Assembly: GCF_014138625.1 (NCBI RefSeq)
Contig: NZ_JACJHY010000012.1
Location: 62,001-126,000 of the forward strand
DNA from: Aminobacter ciceronei
GTDB lineage: Bacteria > Pseudomonadota > Alphaproteobacteria > Rhizobiales > Rhizobiaceae
Direction of reading: 5' to 3'
Length of the DNA: 64,000 bases
Shown in pieces: positions 50,033 to 58,945 of the stretch (position 1 is its first letter; each line of letters opens with the position of its first letter). The notes under the pieces are model-generated. The model was not told the DNA's origin. It saw only the letters and a program-made list of their open reading frames with translations, and ran no database searches. Made by a program: the position numbers and the translations under genes.

Positions 50033-50935
50033 TCAGACCTTCTCGACTTCGGGCCGGCCAAGGATGCCGGAGGGCAGGAAGATGAGCACGATGGCGAGGA
50101 TCGAGAACGCTGCAACGTCCTTGTAGTCGATCGAGAAGTAGGCCGACCACATGCTTTCGATGAAGCCGATCATCAGGCCGCCAATGACAGCTCCCGGCAA
50201 CGAGCCGATGCCGCCAAGCACCGCCGCCGTGAAGGCTTTGACCCCGGGCACGAAACCGTCGGAGAAGGCAACGACACCGTAATACATGAGGAACAGGGTA
50301 CCGGCGACGGCGGCAAGGGCTGCACCCATGATGAAGGTGATGGAGATGGTGCGGTCGACGTCGATGCCGAGCAAAGCTGCCATCTTGCGGTCCTGCTCGC
50401 AGGCACGCTGGGCGCGGCCGAGCGAGGTCTTGTTGACGAGGTACCAGAACAAAGCGAGCAGCAGGGCGGTGACCACGACGATGATGATCTGCTTCAGCGA
50501 AATCGAGATGCCGCCGATATCGTAGACCTGGCTGACCATTGGCGGGATCGGCTTGTTGCGCGGACCCTGGGTGACCTGAACGAAATTGGACAGCGCGATC
50601 GACATGCCGATGGCGGTGATCAGCGGCGCTAGGCGGAACGATCCGCGCAGCGGCCGATAGGCCACCTTTTCGATCGTCCAGTTGTAGAGGCTGGTCAGGA
50701 GCATCGCCACGACCATCATGATCAGCAGGGCGATGACGACCGGCACCGAATAGAACATGGCGCCCAGGATCAGGAACACGATCAGGGCTGTAAACGCCCC
50801 GAGCATGAAGATGTCGCCATGGGCGAAATTGATCATGCCGATGATGCCGTAGACCATCGTATAGCCGATCGCGATCAGGCCATAGATGGACCCCAGCGTC
50901 AGCCCATTGACCAGCTGCTGGACGAAATATTGCAT
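50033..50935 (-). CDS. livH: Branched-chain amino-acid ABC transporter, permease LivH
   Basis: Inner-membrane permease of 300 residues heading the liv operon. It opens [24 protein letters not shown] and has [13 protein letters not shown] and the LivH EAA-type loop ([19 protein letters not shown]). The ATG at 50935 follows AGGGGAG. Transcription order is livH, livM, livG, livF, small membrane protein, livK. Confidence 0.94.
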   Translation of the reverse strand: MQYFVQQLVNGLTLGSIYGLIAIGYTMVYGIIGMINFAHGDIFMLGAFTALIVFLILGAMFYSVPVVIALLIMMVVAMLLTSLYNWTIEKVAYRPLRGSFRLAPLITAIGMSIALSNFVQVTQGPRNKPIPPMVSQVYDIGGISISLKQIIIVVVTALLLALFWYLVNKTSLGRAQRACEQDRKMAALLGIDVDRTISITFIMGAALAAVAGTLFLMYYGVVAFSDGFVPGVKAFTAAVLGGIGSLPGAVIGGLMIGFIESMWSAYFSIDYKDVAAFSILAIVLIFLPSGILGRPEVEKV

Positions 50936-51280
50936 ATGGATGCGGCTCCCCTGGAATGTCGCGCGATGCACGCATTCCTTTTGATATTTCCCCTAGTCCT
51001 AAAGTTTCGAGCCTGGATTGCAACGTGATTCTTCAACCCGTTGCGGCTTGCCGGACAGCGTTTTCCGCCGCCTCTGTTTTTTGTTGTCCAGGCCCTGGAC
51101 TATCGCGAAACCTATCATTGGCTCAACGCAATGTCTTTGCCGTTTCCGGTGATTTTGCGCGCCATTATCGAAGAATGTAGCGCCAAGATACGTAACAGCA
51201 ACAGGTTCTTGCGTCTTGCCGATGGTCTCTTTCCTATGAATGTCTAGACATATTGGCTGCTCCAGCTCCCTGCCATACGA
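50936..51280. other. Intergenic region upstream of livH
   Basis: These 345 bp separate the liv operon from the hydroxyproline cluster. They should hold the livH promoter, which I cannot place with confidence. ATGTCTAGACAT at 51240-51251 is a perfect 12-bp palindrome about 30 bp beyond the epimerase stop codon; its function is unknown. No credible coding sequence is seen. Confidence 0.5.
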
Positions 51281-52282
51281 CTATTTGACTATGAACCCAT
51301 GCGCGAACGGATCGCGATCGTCGATGAAGATGGTGTTCAATCCGGTCATCCGCGCCCACCCCCCGATCGAGGGAATGATCGCCTTCTTGCCGGCCACTTC
51401 GACCTCGCGCTCGACCCGCCCCTTGAACAGCGAACCGATGATCGATTCGTGCACGAAATCGTCACCCGCCCTGAGCTTGTCCTTGCCGTGAAGCTGCGCC
51501 ATGCGCGCCGAGGTGCCGGTGCCGCAAGGCGAGCGGTCGATCGCCTTGTCGCCATAGAAGACCGCGTTGCGGGCATGCGCTTCGGCATGCTTCGGCGCAC
51601 CCGTCCACAGCATGTGCGACAGCCGGTCGATGCCGGGATTTTCAGGATGCACAAACTGGTATTTTTCGTTCAGCCGCTGCCGCACGACAGGGCTCCAGGC
51701 GATGAAATCGCCGGCGGTGTAGTCGGCCATGTCGCGGTAGTTTTCCTGCGGCTCGACGATGGCGTAGAAATTTCCGCCATAAGCGACGTCGACCCTGATC
51801 TCGCCGAGTACAGGGCATTCGACCGAAAGCCCTTCGGCATAAAGGAAGGACGGCACGTTGGTGATGCGCACTTCCTCGACATAATCGCCGACCTGCCTGT
51901 ACTCGGCAATCACGAGGCCGGCCGGCGTGTCGAGGCGCAGCGTGCCCGGCGTCTTCGGCTTGATCAGCCCGTGCTCGATCGCCATCGTCACCGTGCCGAT
52001 CGTGCCGTGGCCGCACATCGGCAGGCAGCCCGACGTCTCGATGAACAGGATGGCGACATCGCAATCCTCGCGCGTCGGCGGATAGAGGATCGAGCCCGAC
52101 ATCACGTCATGGCCGCGCGGCTCGAACATCAGCCCGGTGCGGATCCAGTCGTATTCGGCAAGGAAATGCGCCCGACGTTCCATCATCGTCGCGCCTTCGA
52201 GGCGGGGGCCACCGCCCGCCACCAGCCGCACCGGATTGCCGCAGGTGTGGCCGTCGATACAGAAAAAGGAGTGGCGCGCCAT
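51281..52282 (-). CDS. 4-hydroxyproline 2-epimerase (proline racemase family)
   Basis: Converts trans-4-hydroxy-L-proline to cis-4-hydroxy-D-proline (LhpA/HypRE). It has 333 residues with both catalytic cysteines, Cys90 in PMCGHGTIG and Cys253 in SPCGTGTS. The pair indicates a two-base racemase/epimerase rather than the Cys/Thr dehydratase variant. The ATG at 52282 follows AAGG; an upstream open frame lacks homology. The oxidase and deaminase of the same pathway lie directly upstream on the same strand, supporting hydroxyproline over proline as substrate. Confidence 0.9.
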   Translation of the reverse strand: MARHSFFCIDGHTCGNPVRLVAGGGPRLEGATMMERRAHFLAEYDWIRTGLMFEPRGHDVMSGSILYPPTREDCDVAILFIETSGCLPMCGHGTIGTVTMAIEHGLIKPKTPGTLRLDTPAGLVIAEYRQVGDYVEEVRITNVPSFLYAEGLSVECPVLGEIRVDVAYGGNFYAIVEPQENYRDMADYTAGDFIAWSPVVRQRLNEKYQFVHPENPGIDRLSHMLWTGAPKHAEAHARNAVFYGDKAIDRSPCGTGTSARMAQLHGKDKLRAGDDFVHESIIGSLFKGRVEREVEVAGKKAIIPSIGGWARMTGLNTIFIDDRDPFAHGFIVK

Positions 52283-52296
52283 GATGATACCTTGCG

Positions 52297-53550
52297 TCAG
52301 AAACGTTGGGCGGAAAAGGGGGTGAGATCGATCGCCGACTTTTGACCCAGCATGCGCTCGCGCACCAGCCGGCCGGTGGCCGCCGCCTGGGTGAGGCCAA
52401 GGTGACCATGGCCGAAAGCGTAGTGGACGCCGGCTTGGCTGCGCGAGCCGCCAATGACCGGCAGCGAATCGGGCAGCGACGGGCGGAAGCCCATCCATTC
52501 GCGCCCGCCCGAAGTATCGAGACCCGGTAGGAACTTGCGCGCCTTCTCCAGCATCGCCTTCGACCGCGCATAGTTCGGCGCCCGCGAGATGCCGCCCAGC
52601 TCGACAGCGCCGCCGACGCGCAGGCCGGTGGCAAGCGGCGTGATGACGAAGCCATGGCCGGAGAAGATCAGCTGTCGCTTGACGTCGAAAGCACCGGTGG
52701 GGAGCGTCGTGTTGTAGCCGCGCTCGGTTTCGAGCGGGATGACGTCGCCGAGCTGACGGGCGAGCAGATGCGACCAGGCTCCGGCAGCGATCAGCACCTG
52801 GCGGGCGAACAGCGTGCGGCCTTGCTTGAGCTGGATCAGGATGCGGTCACCAGCCGGCCGGACAAGCCCGACATCGCCCTTGACGAAGGAAGCGCCGCTG
52901 ACCTCGGCATGACGCCAGATCGCCTTGCCGAGATCCTTCGGGTCGGACACCGTCTTCCAGCCGGGCACGAAGGTGCCACGCGTGAAGCGGTCGGCCAGCC
53001 CGGGCTGATAGTTTGCGAGTTCGTGCTTTTCGAGATGCCGGTAGGCGATGCCGAAGCGGTCACGCGCCGCCCAGCTCGGCAATGCCGCCTTGAACTCCGC
53101 CTCACGCTCGTAGAGTTCAAGCGAACCGTCCTCGCGCAGCATCGAGCCGGTACCCGAGCGCGCCATCAGCGACGCCCACTCCTGCTCGGCGAGCTTCATC
53201 AGCCCGGCCTGCGCGGCAAGGCTCGCCTCATAGTTGGCGGGCGCCCCGGCACGCCAGAAGCGGAAGAGCCATGGCGCAAGCTTGGGCAGGTAGGCAGGTG
53301 GAATGGTCAGCGGGCCAAGCGGGTCGGCCAGCCATTTCGGTACGTTGCGCATCATGCCCTTGTGCGCAAGCGGCAGGACATCGGAGAACGCAAACGCCCC
53401 GGCATTGCCGGAGCTGGTTTCCTCGCAGACGCCGGTGCGGTCAAAGACCGTCACCTTGCGCCCGGCCTCGGCGAGATAGGCAGCCGCCACGATGCCGACG
53501 ATGCCGGCGCCGATGATGGCAATGTCGATCTCGTCGACCGCTGCACTCAT
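52297..53550 (-). CDS. FAD-dependent D-amino-acid (D-hydroxyproline) dehydrogenase
   Basis: DadA-like flavoprotein of 417 residues that should oxidise cis-4-hydroxy-D-proline to pyrroline-4-hydroxy-2-carboxylate (LhpB role). The FAD-binding Rossmann motif is IIGAGIVGIVAAAYLAEAG, and the C-terminal part has the DAO-type FRPSLPDSLPVIGGS and FGHGHLGLTQAAATG. The ATG at 53550 follows a GGGGAGCAAGG site. It lies 14 bp upstream of the epimerase. Substrate is assigned from cluster context. Confidence 0.88.
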   Translation of the reverse strand: MSAAVDEIDIAIIGAGIVGIVAAAYLAEAGRKVTVFDRTGVCEETSSGNAGAFAFSDVLPLAHKGMMRNVPKWLADPLGPLTIPPAYLPKLAPWLFRFWRAGAPANYEASLAAQAGLMKLAEQEWASLMARSGTGSMLREDGSLELYEREAEFKAALPSWAARDRFGIAYRHLEKHELANYQPGLADRFTRGTFVPGWKTVSDPKDLGKAIWRHAEVSGASFVKGDVGLVRPAGDRILIQLKQGRTLFARQVLIAAGAWSHLLARQLGDVIPLETERGYNTTLPTGAFDVKRQLIFSGHGFVITPLATGLRVGGAVELGGISRAPNYARSKAMLEKARKFLPGLDTSGGREWMGFRPSLPDSLPVIGGSRSQAGVHYAFGHGHLGLTQAAATGRLVRERMLGQKSAIDLTPFSAQRF

Positions 53551-53584
53551 GCCTTGCTCCCCTCCGAGCCCTGCCCTTACCAGA

Positions 53585-54478
53585 TCAGAACGAAGGCAGC
53601 TTGGGGCGGACTTCCAGGGCGTCCTTGATGATCTTCTCGACCGCGTTGCGGCGCTCGCCCGACAATGGCTTGCGCGGCATGCGCACACGATCGTGGGAGC
53701 CGATCGCCAGCACCTCGGCAAGCTTGATGTTCTGGACCAGATAGGTCGAGACGTCGAGGTCGAGCAGCGGGCGGAACCAGCGGTAGATGGCGAGCGCCTC
53801 TTCGCGCCGGCCCTGCTTCATCAGCTGGTAGATGGCGACGGTCTCGCGCGGGAAGGCGACGACGAGGCCTGCAACCCAACCGATGGCGCCGACCGAAAGA
53901 GCCTCGAAGGCGAGGTTGTCGACGCCGGTGAACAGGTCGTAGCGGTTGCCCAGGCGGTTGATGATCTCGGTCGAGCGGCGGATGTCGTCGGACGATTCCT
54001 TGACCGCGACGAAGCGCGTGTCGGACGCCAGTTCCTCCATCTGGTCGACGGTGACGTCGACGCGGTAGGCGAGGCGGTTGGAGTAGATCATGACCGGCAG
54101 GTCGCCGGCCTCGGCCACGGCGCGAAGGGCCGCCACCGTCTCTTCCGGGTTGGTGTGGTAGATCGGGCTCGGCACCACCATCAGGCCGGACGCGCCTTCC
54201 CTAGAGGCGCGCTTGGCGATGGCCGCCGCCTCGCGGGTGCCGGCCTCGTTGACCGTCAGCAGCACCGGCTTGCCGGCGGCGACCTTCTGGGCGGTCTTCA
54301 GCACCTCGATCTTTTCGTCATGCGAGAGCATCGGGCCCTCGCCGAGCGAGCCGGCGACGATCAGGCCGTCACATCCGGCCTCCATCTGCAGCGCGAAGCA
54401 GCGCTCCATTTCGGCATGATCGAGGCGATCGTCCGCCGTGAATTTGGTGGTGACTGCTGGGATGACTCCGGCCCACAT
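53585..54478 (-). CDS. DHDPS-family lyase, probable pyrroline-4-hydroxy-2-carboxylate deaminase
   Basis: TIM-barrel Schiff-base enzyme of 297 residues. The catalytic Lys160 lies in FVAVKESSDD and a Tyr132 in MIYSNRLAYRVD; the usual GTTGE loop reads AGSLGEG. In hydroxyproline clusters this family deaminates pyrroline-4-hydroxy-2-carboxylate to alpha-ketoglutarate semialdehyde (LhpC). The ATG at 54478 follows GGAGAG. The next-step dehydrogenase is not visible nearby. It is the first gene of the cluster, divergent from the GntR gene. Confidence 0.88.
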   Translation of the reverse strand: MWAGVIPAVTTKFTADDRLDHAEMERCFALQMEAGCDGLIVAGSLGEGPMLSHDEKIEVLKTAQKVAAGKPVLLTVNEAGTREAAAIAKRASREGASGLMVVPSPIYHTNPEETVAALRAVAEAGDLPVMIYSNRLAYRVDVTVDQMEELASDTRFVAVKESSDDIRRSTEIINRLGNRYDLFTGVDNLAFEALSVGAIGWVAGLVVAFPRETVAIYQLMKQGRREEALAIYRWFRPLLDLDVSTYLVQNIKLAEVLAIGSHDRVRMPRKPLSGERRNAVEKIIKDALEVRPKLPSF

Positions 54479-54490
54479 GGCGCTCTCTCC

Positions 54491-54570
54491 ATCTGATATA
54501 TCAGTGATGTATGACGAGGCGACCAACATTGTCAATCGGCAATCGCATCTGATATATCAAAAATATATCA
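54491..54570. promoter_or_regulatory. Repeated TGATATATCA operators in the divergent hydroxyproline promoter
   Basis: The 13-bp word ATCTGATATATCA occurs at 54491-54503 and 54547-54559, each containing the palindrome TGATATATCA (the first extends to CTGATATATCAG, 54493-54504). A further half-site ATATATCA follows at 54563-54570. The sites fill the space between the lyase and GntR genes and are likely GntR-family operators controlling both directions. Confidence 0.7.
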
Positions 54571-54593
54571 TTGCGCTTTCAAGAGATTCGGTC

Positions 54594-55241
54594 ATGCAAG
54601 CTGAGAAACTGGAACCGGCTGCGACACGGGCCTACCACGAGCTCGAACGGCTCATCGTCACCCTCGAACTCGCCCCTGGGACCATTGCCACCGAAGGTTC
54701 TCTGATCGACAGGCTTGGCCTTGGCCGCACGCCGGTGCGCGAGGCGATCCAGCGCCTGGCCTGGGAAGGACTGGTCGAGATCAGGCCGCGCGCCGGCCTG
54801 GCGATTGCGCCGCTGCACCCCGGCGACTGGCTGCGCGTGCTCGACGCGCGCCGCGGCATCGAGGTCGTGCTTGCTCGCTCGGCGGCGCGCTTCGTCACCC
54901 GCGATGCCGCCAACCAGTTCCATGCCGCAGCCCTTGCGATGCAGAAAGCAGTGATCGCAGCCGACGTGCTCGGCTTCCTCGCGGCCGACAAGGCGCTCGA
55001 CGAGGCGCTCGCCCTTGCCGCCGACAACGATTTCGCCGCCCGCCTCGCAGCACCCCTGCAGACCCACAGCCGGCGTTTCTGGTTCCGCTATCAGCGTGAC
55101 ACCGGCCTCGCCGCGTCCGCAGAACACCACGTCGCGCTGATCCGCTCGATCCTTGAGCACGACGAGGAAAGTGCAGCGCAGGAAGCCGAGCGGCTGATGG
55201 CGATGCTGCGCGCCCATGCCGAGGCGGCAGCGACGCGGTAA
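54594..55241 (+). CDS. GntR-family transcriptional regulator (FCD type)
   Basis: Regulator of 215 residues with an N-terminal winged helix-turn-helix (GTIATEGSLIDRLGLGRTPVREAIQRLAWEGLVEIRPRAGLAIAPL) and an all-helical FCD ligand domain. The ATG at 54594 begins MQAEKLEPAATRAYHELERL, the usual GntR opening; the upstream open frame crosses the operators and is not used. It is divergent from the hydroxyproline genes and most likely represses them until a pathway intermediate binds. Confidence 0.88.
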   Translation: MQAEKLEPAATRAYHELERLIVTLELAPGTIATEGSLIDRLGLGRTPVREAIQRLAWEGLVEIRPRAGLAIAPLHPGDWLRVLDARRGIEVVLARSAARFVTRDAANQFHAAALAMQKAVIAADVLGFLAADKALDEALALAADNDFAARLAAPLQTHSRRFWFRYQRDTGLAASAEHHVALIRSILEHDEESAAQEAERLMAMLRAHAEAAATR

Positions 55242-55255
55242 GGCCGCATGATCGA

Positions 55256-55576
55256 TCAATGTCTCGGTTCGGCTTCCCTGACTTCATCAGCGGCGCTCTC
55301 CCAGCCGTCGCCGGCGGCGAGCACACAGCTGCGGCCTCTGACATCCGACAACAGCACGGTCCAGGTGCCATCGGCGGAGATGTAGATTTCGACGATGGCC
55401 GCGTCGCTGGCGACGCCGTAACCAAGGCGCCGCTCGTGAAAACTGTCCGTCAGGCCGGCCACGATCGCGTCATGGTCGCTGCAGAACAGCTCTGCAACTG
55501 CCGGGGTGGCCGGCAGCATCAGCGCCAAGCCGACGGCCGCCAGCCCGCTTGTGTGGAATGCGGGCGCGAGCGCCAT
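55256..55576 (-). CDS. Small secreted protein, unknown function
   Basis: A 106-residue protein with a clear signal peptide (ending PATPAVA) and a short mature domain with two Cys (LFCSDHD, RSCVLAAGDGW). An excellent AGGAGGT site precedes the ATG. I do not recognise the family. It converges with the GntR gene across 14 bp. Confidence 0.72.
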   Translation of the reverse strand: MALAPAFHTSGLAAVGLALMLPATPAVAELFCSDHDAIVAGLTDSFHERRLGYGVASDAAIVEIYISADGTWTVLLSDVRGRSCVLAAGDGWESAADEVREAEPRH

Positions 55577-55736
55577 TCGACACCTCCTTGCCGCCGCATC
55601 TGTGCGGGAAGGTAACGACCCATCTTAACACGAAGGGCCAGTGGAAGCCCCGGAAGCATTGGGCCTTCCGTCATTCCGTGCAGGCCCTCGCACCCGGGGC
55701 ATATTGCTGCACACCGCCGCAACAAGCGGCGGCACG

Positions 55737-56330
55737 TCAGCCCTGTCGGGGATCACACAATGGCAGCTTTGCGATAGCGTCGTCCGTCAGCAGTTTTCTC
55801 AGGTTTACCGACGACACCAGGAAGTACAGTTCGTCCGCCTGGCTGCGCATGAAAATCTCTGCCGCGAGCGCGCCGGGGTTGATGGCACCGTCGCGGCATC
55901 CACCCTTGATCGTCACGGATATGCTGCCCTTGCCGTCCTTCCGGCCGGTCGCCTTGAAAGCGCGCGCCTTGGCCTGCGCGGCGGCGAGCCGGGCCAGGTC
56001 CGCCTGCGCGACGCGAGCGACCTGGATCCTTTCGAAGGAAGGGCTGGCCGACACGCCCGGCGCATTGTCGCCTGATACGATTTCGAGCGGCAAGGCCTCG
56101 TTGACCGGTCCATAAGGTGCCGGCGCCTCCATCGCGAAATGTAGCACGACATCGCCGGTGCGCAGCTTGAGCGGAACAGGCATGACGGCTGCGACGCTCA
56201 TCTGCTCCGGCGCGATCTCTAGAGGATCAAGGGCTGCGAGCCTGGTCAGCGCCATCGGATTGAGCGAAGCGCAGGCAGACAGCGTCAACAGCGAGGCCAG
56301 CCCTGCAATCGAACGTCCACGCACCGACAT
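55737..56330 (-). CDS. Putative lipoprotein, unknown function
   Basis: A 197-residue protein with a lipoprotein signal (IAGLASLLTLSACASLNP, lipobox Cys at about residue 20). The mature chain has no family I recognise, but RSQADELYFLVSSVNLRKLL near the end looks structured. GGAGG precedes the ATG closely. It is divergent from the DUF2975 gene. Confidence 0.75.
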   Translation of the reverse strand: MSVRGRSIAGLASLLTLSACASLNPMALTRLAALDPLEIAPEQMSVAAVMPVPLKLRTGDVVLHFAMEAPAPYGPVNEALPLEIVSGDNAPGVSASPSFERIQVARVAQADLARLAAAQAKARAFKATGRKDGKGSISVTIKGGCRDGAINPGALAAEIFMRSQADELYFLVSSVNLRKLLTDDAIAKLPLCDPRQG

Positions 56331-56409
56331 AATGCCTCCATATGGTTGTTTGACAGCACTGACTTATTGTTTTACGATAATTTTTGCAAACAGAATTTGA
56401 GAGGCCGGA

Positions 56410-56958
56410 ATGGAGACTGCCCGCGAGCGTGCCCGTTTGCTGAGCCGGCGCATGGAAAAGCTCATCCTCGTGCTGATGGCCATTCTCGGCCTGTTCGTCC
56501 TCTACGGGCTGGTACTGGCCTGGTCCGACCCGACCTGGATCGGCACGTTCGTGATCGAAAGGCTGGCACTTCCCAAGCCGCCGCAGTTCTCGACCTCGAC
56601 GATGCTGTTGCTGGCAGCGGCATTTCTCGCACAGGCCGGATTGCTCGGATGGGCGCTGCAGACGCTGCGGGCGGCGTTCCGCGAGATCGGCCTGCATGAC
56701 ATCGTCGGCGCAGAAAGCGCGCGCCTGATGCGCCTGTCAGGCGTGGCTTTTCTGACCAACGCGATCGCCATGGCGTTGGCCCCGCCGCTGGTCTCGCTCA
56801 TCGTCAGCCTCGACATGCCGGCCGGCCAGCGGTTCCTGGCGATCAGCTTCGGCACGCACGAACTGCTGGCCCTGATCCTGTCGGGCATACTGATCGTCTT
56901 TGGCCACCTCCTTGCGGTGGCCGCCGAGGTCGACGACGACAACAAGCGGTTCGTCTGA
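56410..56958 (+). CDS. DUF2975-like membrane protein
   Basis: A 182-residue protein with four hydrophobic segments in the DUF2975 layout: LILVLMAILGLFVLYGLVLAW, then STMLLLAAAFLAQAGLLGWAL, a cytosolic loop, AFLTNAIAMALAPPLVSLIVSL and LLALILSGILIVFGHLLAVA, ending in a polar Lys/Arg tail. A one-bp gap separates it from an XRE regulator, the standard DUF2975-XRE pairing (as YoaS-YozG in Bacillus). The membrane protein may antagonise or transduce a signal to the regulator; the function is not established. Confidence 0.78.
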   Translation: METARERARLLSRRMEKLILVLMAILGLFVLYGLVLAWSDPTWIGTFVIERLALPKPPQFSTSTMLLLAAAFLAQAGLLGWALQTLRAAFREIGLHDIVGAESARLMRLSGVAFLTNAIAMALAPPLVSLIVSLDMPAGQRFLAISFGTHELLALILSGILIVFGHLLAVAAEVDDDNKRFV

Positions 56959-56959
56959 C

Positions 56960-57187
56960 ATGCCGGTCATCGTCAATCTCGACGTCATGCTGGCGCGCCG
57001 CAAGATGCGTTCCAAGGAACTCGCCGCCAAGATCGGCATCACTGAGCAGAACCTGTCGCTGCTGAAGTCCGGCAAGGTGCGCGGTGTCAGGTTTTCGACG
57101 CTCGCCCGCATCTGCGCCGAGCTCGAGTGCCAGCCGGGCGACCTGCTGGAGTACCAGCCGGGACCGGAAGAAGAGGACGGAACGTAA
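56960..57187 (+). CDS. XRE-family (YozG-like) helix-turn-helix regulator
   Basis: A 75-residue Cro/C1-type protein. The helix-turn-helix covers most of the chain (LDVMLARRKMRSKELAAKIGITEQNLSLLKSGKVRGVRFSTLARIC), ending with the YozG-type CQPGDLLEY. It begins 1 bp after the DUF2975 gene stop and is followed at once by a terminator. Confidence 0.88.
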   Translation: MPVIVNLDVMLARRKMRSKELAAKIGITEQNLSLLKSGKVRGVRFSTLARICAELECQPGDLLEYQPGPEEEDGT

Positions 57188-57212
57188 AACGGGCGCCCAA
57201 TGGGCGCCCGTT
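57188..57212. terminator. Terminator after the XRE gene
   Basis: An 11-bp stem (57188-57198 with 57202-57212) with a 3-nt loop and a T-rich tail (TTCATTTTCC) directly follows the XRE stop codon. Confidence 0.85.
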
Positions 57213-57235
57213 CATTTTCCCGCTAGAAACGGTCA

Positions 57236-57306
57236 GTTCATCGTCGGGATGATGAACTCCACGCCGTTGGGCTTAGTTCATCGTCGGAATGACGAACTCC
57301 GCACCG
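57236..57306. repeat. Duplicated 3' end of mmsA
   Basis: The 31-bp segments 57236-57266 and 57276-57306 differ at 4 positions. The second is the real mmsA 3' end. The first, 40 bp beyond, encodes GVEFIIPTMN followed by a stop, a near copy of the mmsA C-terminus GAEFVIPTMN. It looks like a remnant of a second mmsA allele or a recombination scar. Confidence 0.75.
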
Positions 57307-58769
57307 TCCTTGACGCCCGACGGCCAGCGCGAGGTCACCGTCTTGGTCTTGGTGTAGAAGCGGAACGCATCCGGACCGTGCTGGTTGAGGTCACCGAAGG
57401 ACGAAGCCTTCCAGCCGCCGAAGGTGTAGTAGGCGATCGGAACCGGGATCGGCACGTTGATACCGACCATGCCGACCTGGACGCGCGAAGCGAAATCGCG
57501 GGCGGCGTCGCCGTCGCGGGTGAAGATCGCCACGCCGTTGCCCATCTCGTGGTCGTTGGCCAGCTTGATGGCGTTCTCGTAGGTCGGCGCGCGCACCACC
57601 GAGAGAACCGGGCCGAAGATCTCTTCCTTATAGATGCGCATATCGGCGGTCACATGGTCGAACAGACAGCCGCCCATATAGAAGCCGTTCTCGTAGCCCT
57701 GCATCTTGAAGCCGCGGCCGTCGACGACGAGCTTGGCGCCTTCCTTGACGCCGATGTCGACGTAACCCTTGATGCGCTCCAGCGCCTCACGCGTGACGAC
57801 CGGGCCGAAGTCGGCGGACGAGTCGGTCGACGGGCCGACCTTCAGGCTCTCGACGCGCGGGACCAGCTTTTCCATCAGCCGTTCGGCGGTGTCGTGGCCG
57901 ACGGGAACGGCCACCGAGATCGCCATGCAGCGCTCGCCGGCCGAGCCGTAGCCGGCCCCGATCAGCGCGTCGACGGTCTGGTCCATGTCGGCGTCGGGCA
58001 TGATGATCATGTGATTCTTGGCGCCGCCGAAGCACTGCACGCGCTTGCCGTTGGCGCAGCCCCGGCTGTAGATGTACTGGGCGATCGGCGTCGAGCCGAC
58101 GAAGCCGACGGCCTTGATGTCGGGATCGTCGAGGATCGCGTCGACAACCGTCTTGTCGCCGTTGACGACGTTGAGGATGCCTGCCGGAAGGCCGGCTTCG
58201 AGGAACAGTTCGGCGATGCGCAACGGCACGCCCGGGTCGCGCTCTGACGGCTTCAGGATGAAGGCGTTGCCGCAAGCAATCGCCGGCGCGATCTTCCACA
58301 GCGGGATCATCGCCGGGAAGTTGAACGGAGTGATGCCGGCGACGACGCCGAGCGCCTGGCGCATCGAGTAGACGTCGATGCCGGGGCCGGCGCCGTCGGT
58401 GAACTCGCCCTTCATCATGTGTGGAGCGCCAATGCACACTTCGACAACTTCAAGGCCGCGCTGGATGTCACCCTTGGCGTCGGCAATGGTCTTGCCATGC
58501 TCGCGCGCCAGAAGCTCGGCCAGCGAGTCGTATTCCTTGTGCACCAGCTCCAGGAACTTCATCAGCACGCGGACGCGGCGCTGCGGATTGGTGGCCGCCC
58601 AGGCAGGCTGTGCTGCCTTGGCATTCTCGACGGCGGCGCGCAGTTCCTGCGCCGAGGCAAGTGCCACCGTGGCGCGTACCGAACCGTCCATCGGCTGCAG
58701 CACGTCCTGCTTGCGCCCGCTGGTGCCGGCGACATGCTTGCCGCCGATGAAATGACCGTAATCGACCAT
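57273..58769 (-). CDS. mmsA: Methylmalonate-semialdehyde dehydrogenase (CoA-acylating)
   Basis: Oxidises methylmalonate or malonate semialdehyde to propionyl-CoA or acetyl-CoA in valine, thymine and inositol breakdown. It has 498 residues of the ALDH fold with TPFNFPAM (Asn149 region), FVGSTP and the catalytic Cys281 in GSAGERCMAIS. The MmsA-type loop ECFGGAKNHMI equivalent (CFGGAKNHMIIMPDAD) separates it from ordinary ALDHs. The ATG at 58769 (MVDYGHFIGGKHV) follows GGGAGAG. It is divergent from a LysR gene, its probable regulator. Confidence 0.93.
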   Translation of the reverse strand: MVDYGHFIGGKHVAGTSGRKQDVLQPMDGSVRATVALASAQELRAAVENAKAAQPAWAATNPQRRVRVLMKFLELVHKEYDSLAELLAREHGKTIADAKGDIQRGLEVVEVCIGAPHMMKGEFTDGAGPGIDVYSMRQALGVVAGITPFNFPAMIPLWKIAPAIACGNAFILKPSERDPGVPLRIAELFLEAGLPAGILNVVNGDKTVVDAILDDPDIKAVGFVGSTPIAQYIYSRGCANGKRVQCFGGAKNHMIIMPDADMDQTVDALIGAGYGSAGERCMAISVAVPVGHDTAERLMEKLVPRVESLKVGPSTDSSADFGPVVTREALERIKGYVDIGVKEGAKLVVDGRGFKMQGYENGFYMGGCLFDHVTADMRIYKEEIFGPVLSVVRAPTYENAIKLANDHEMGNGVAIFTRDGDAARDFASRVQVGMVGINVPIPVPIAYYTFGGWKASSFGDLNQHGPDAFRFYTKTKTVTSRWPSGVKDGAEFVIPTMN

Positions 58770-58945
58770 TGCTTCTCTCCCAATTCTTTGTTGATGGCTC
58801 ATTGTCCCGCTTAACGCGCGCCTTTGCAACGCGAGGGTGAACGCAACCGTTGTGCAGAAAATAAAGTACGACGGGAGCTTGAATGCGATTTCATGCATAG
58901 TAGGGTGCACGGATCGTAGCCCTTCGCCTGAGGTCGGAACCACCG

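Noticed and set aside
51299-52345. A 348-codon plus-strand frame opposite the hydroxyproline epimerase.
   Set aside because: Antisense shadow rich in Arg/His/Asp with no domain; the minus-strand gene has both catalytic cysteines.
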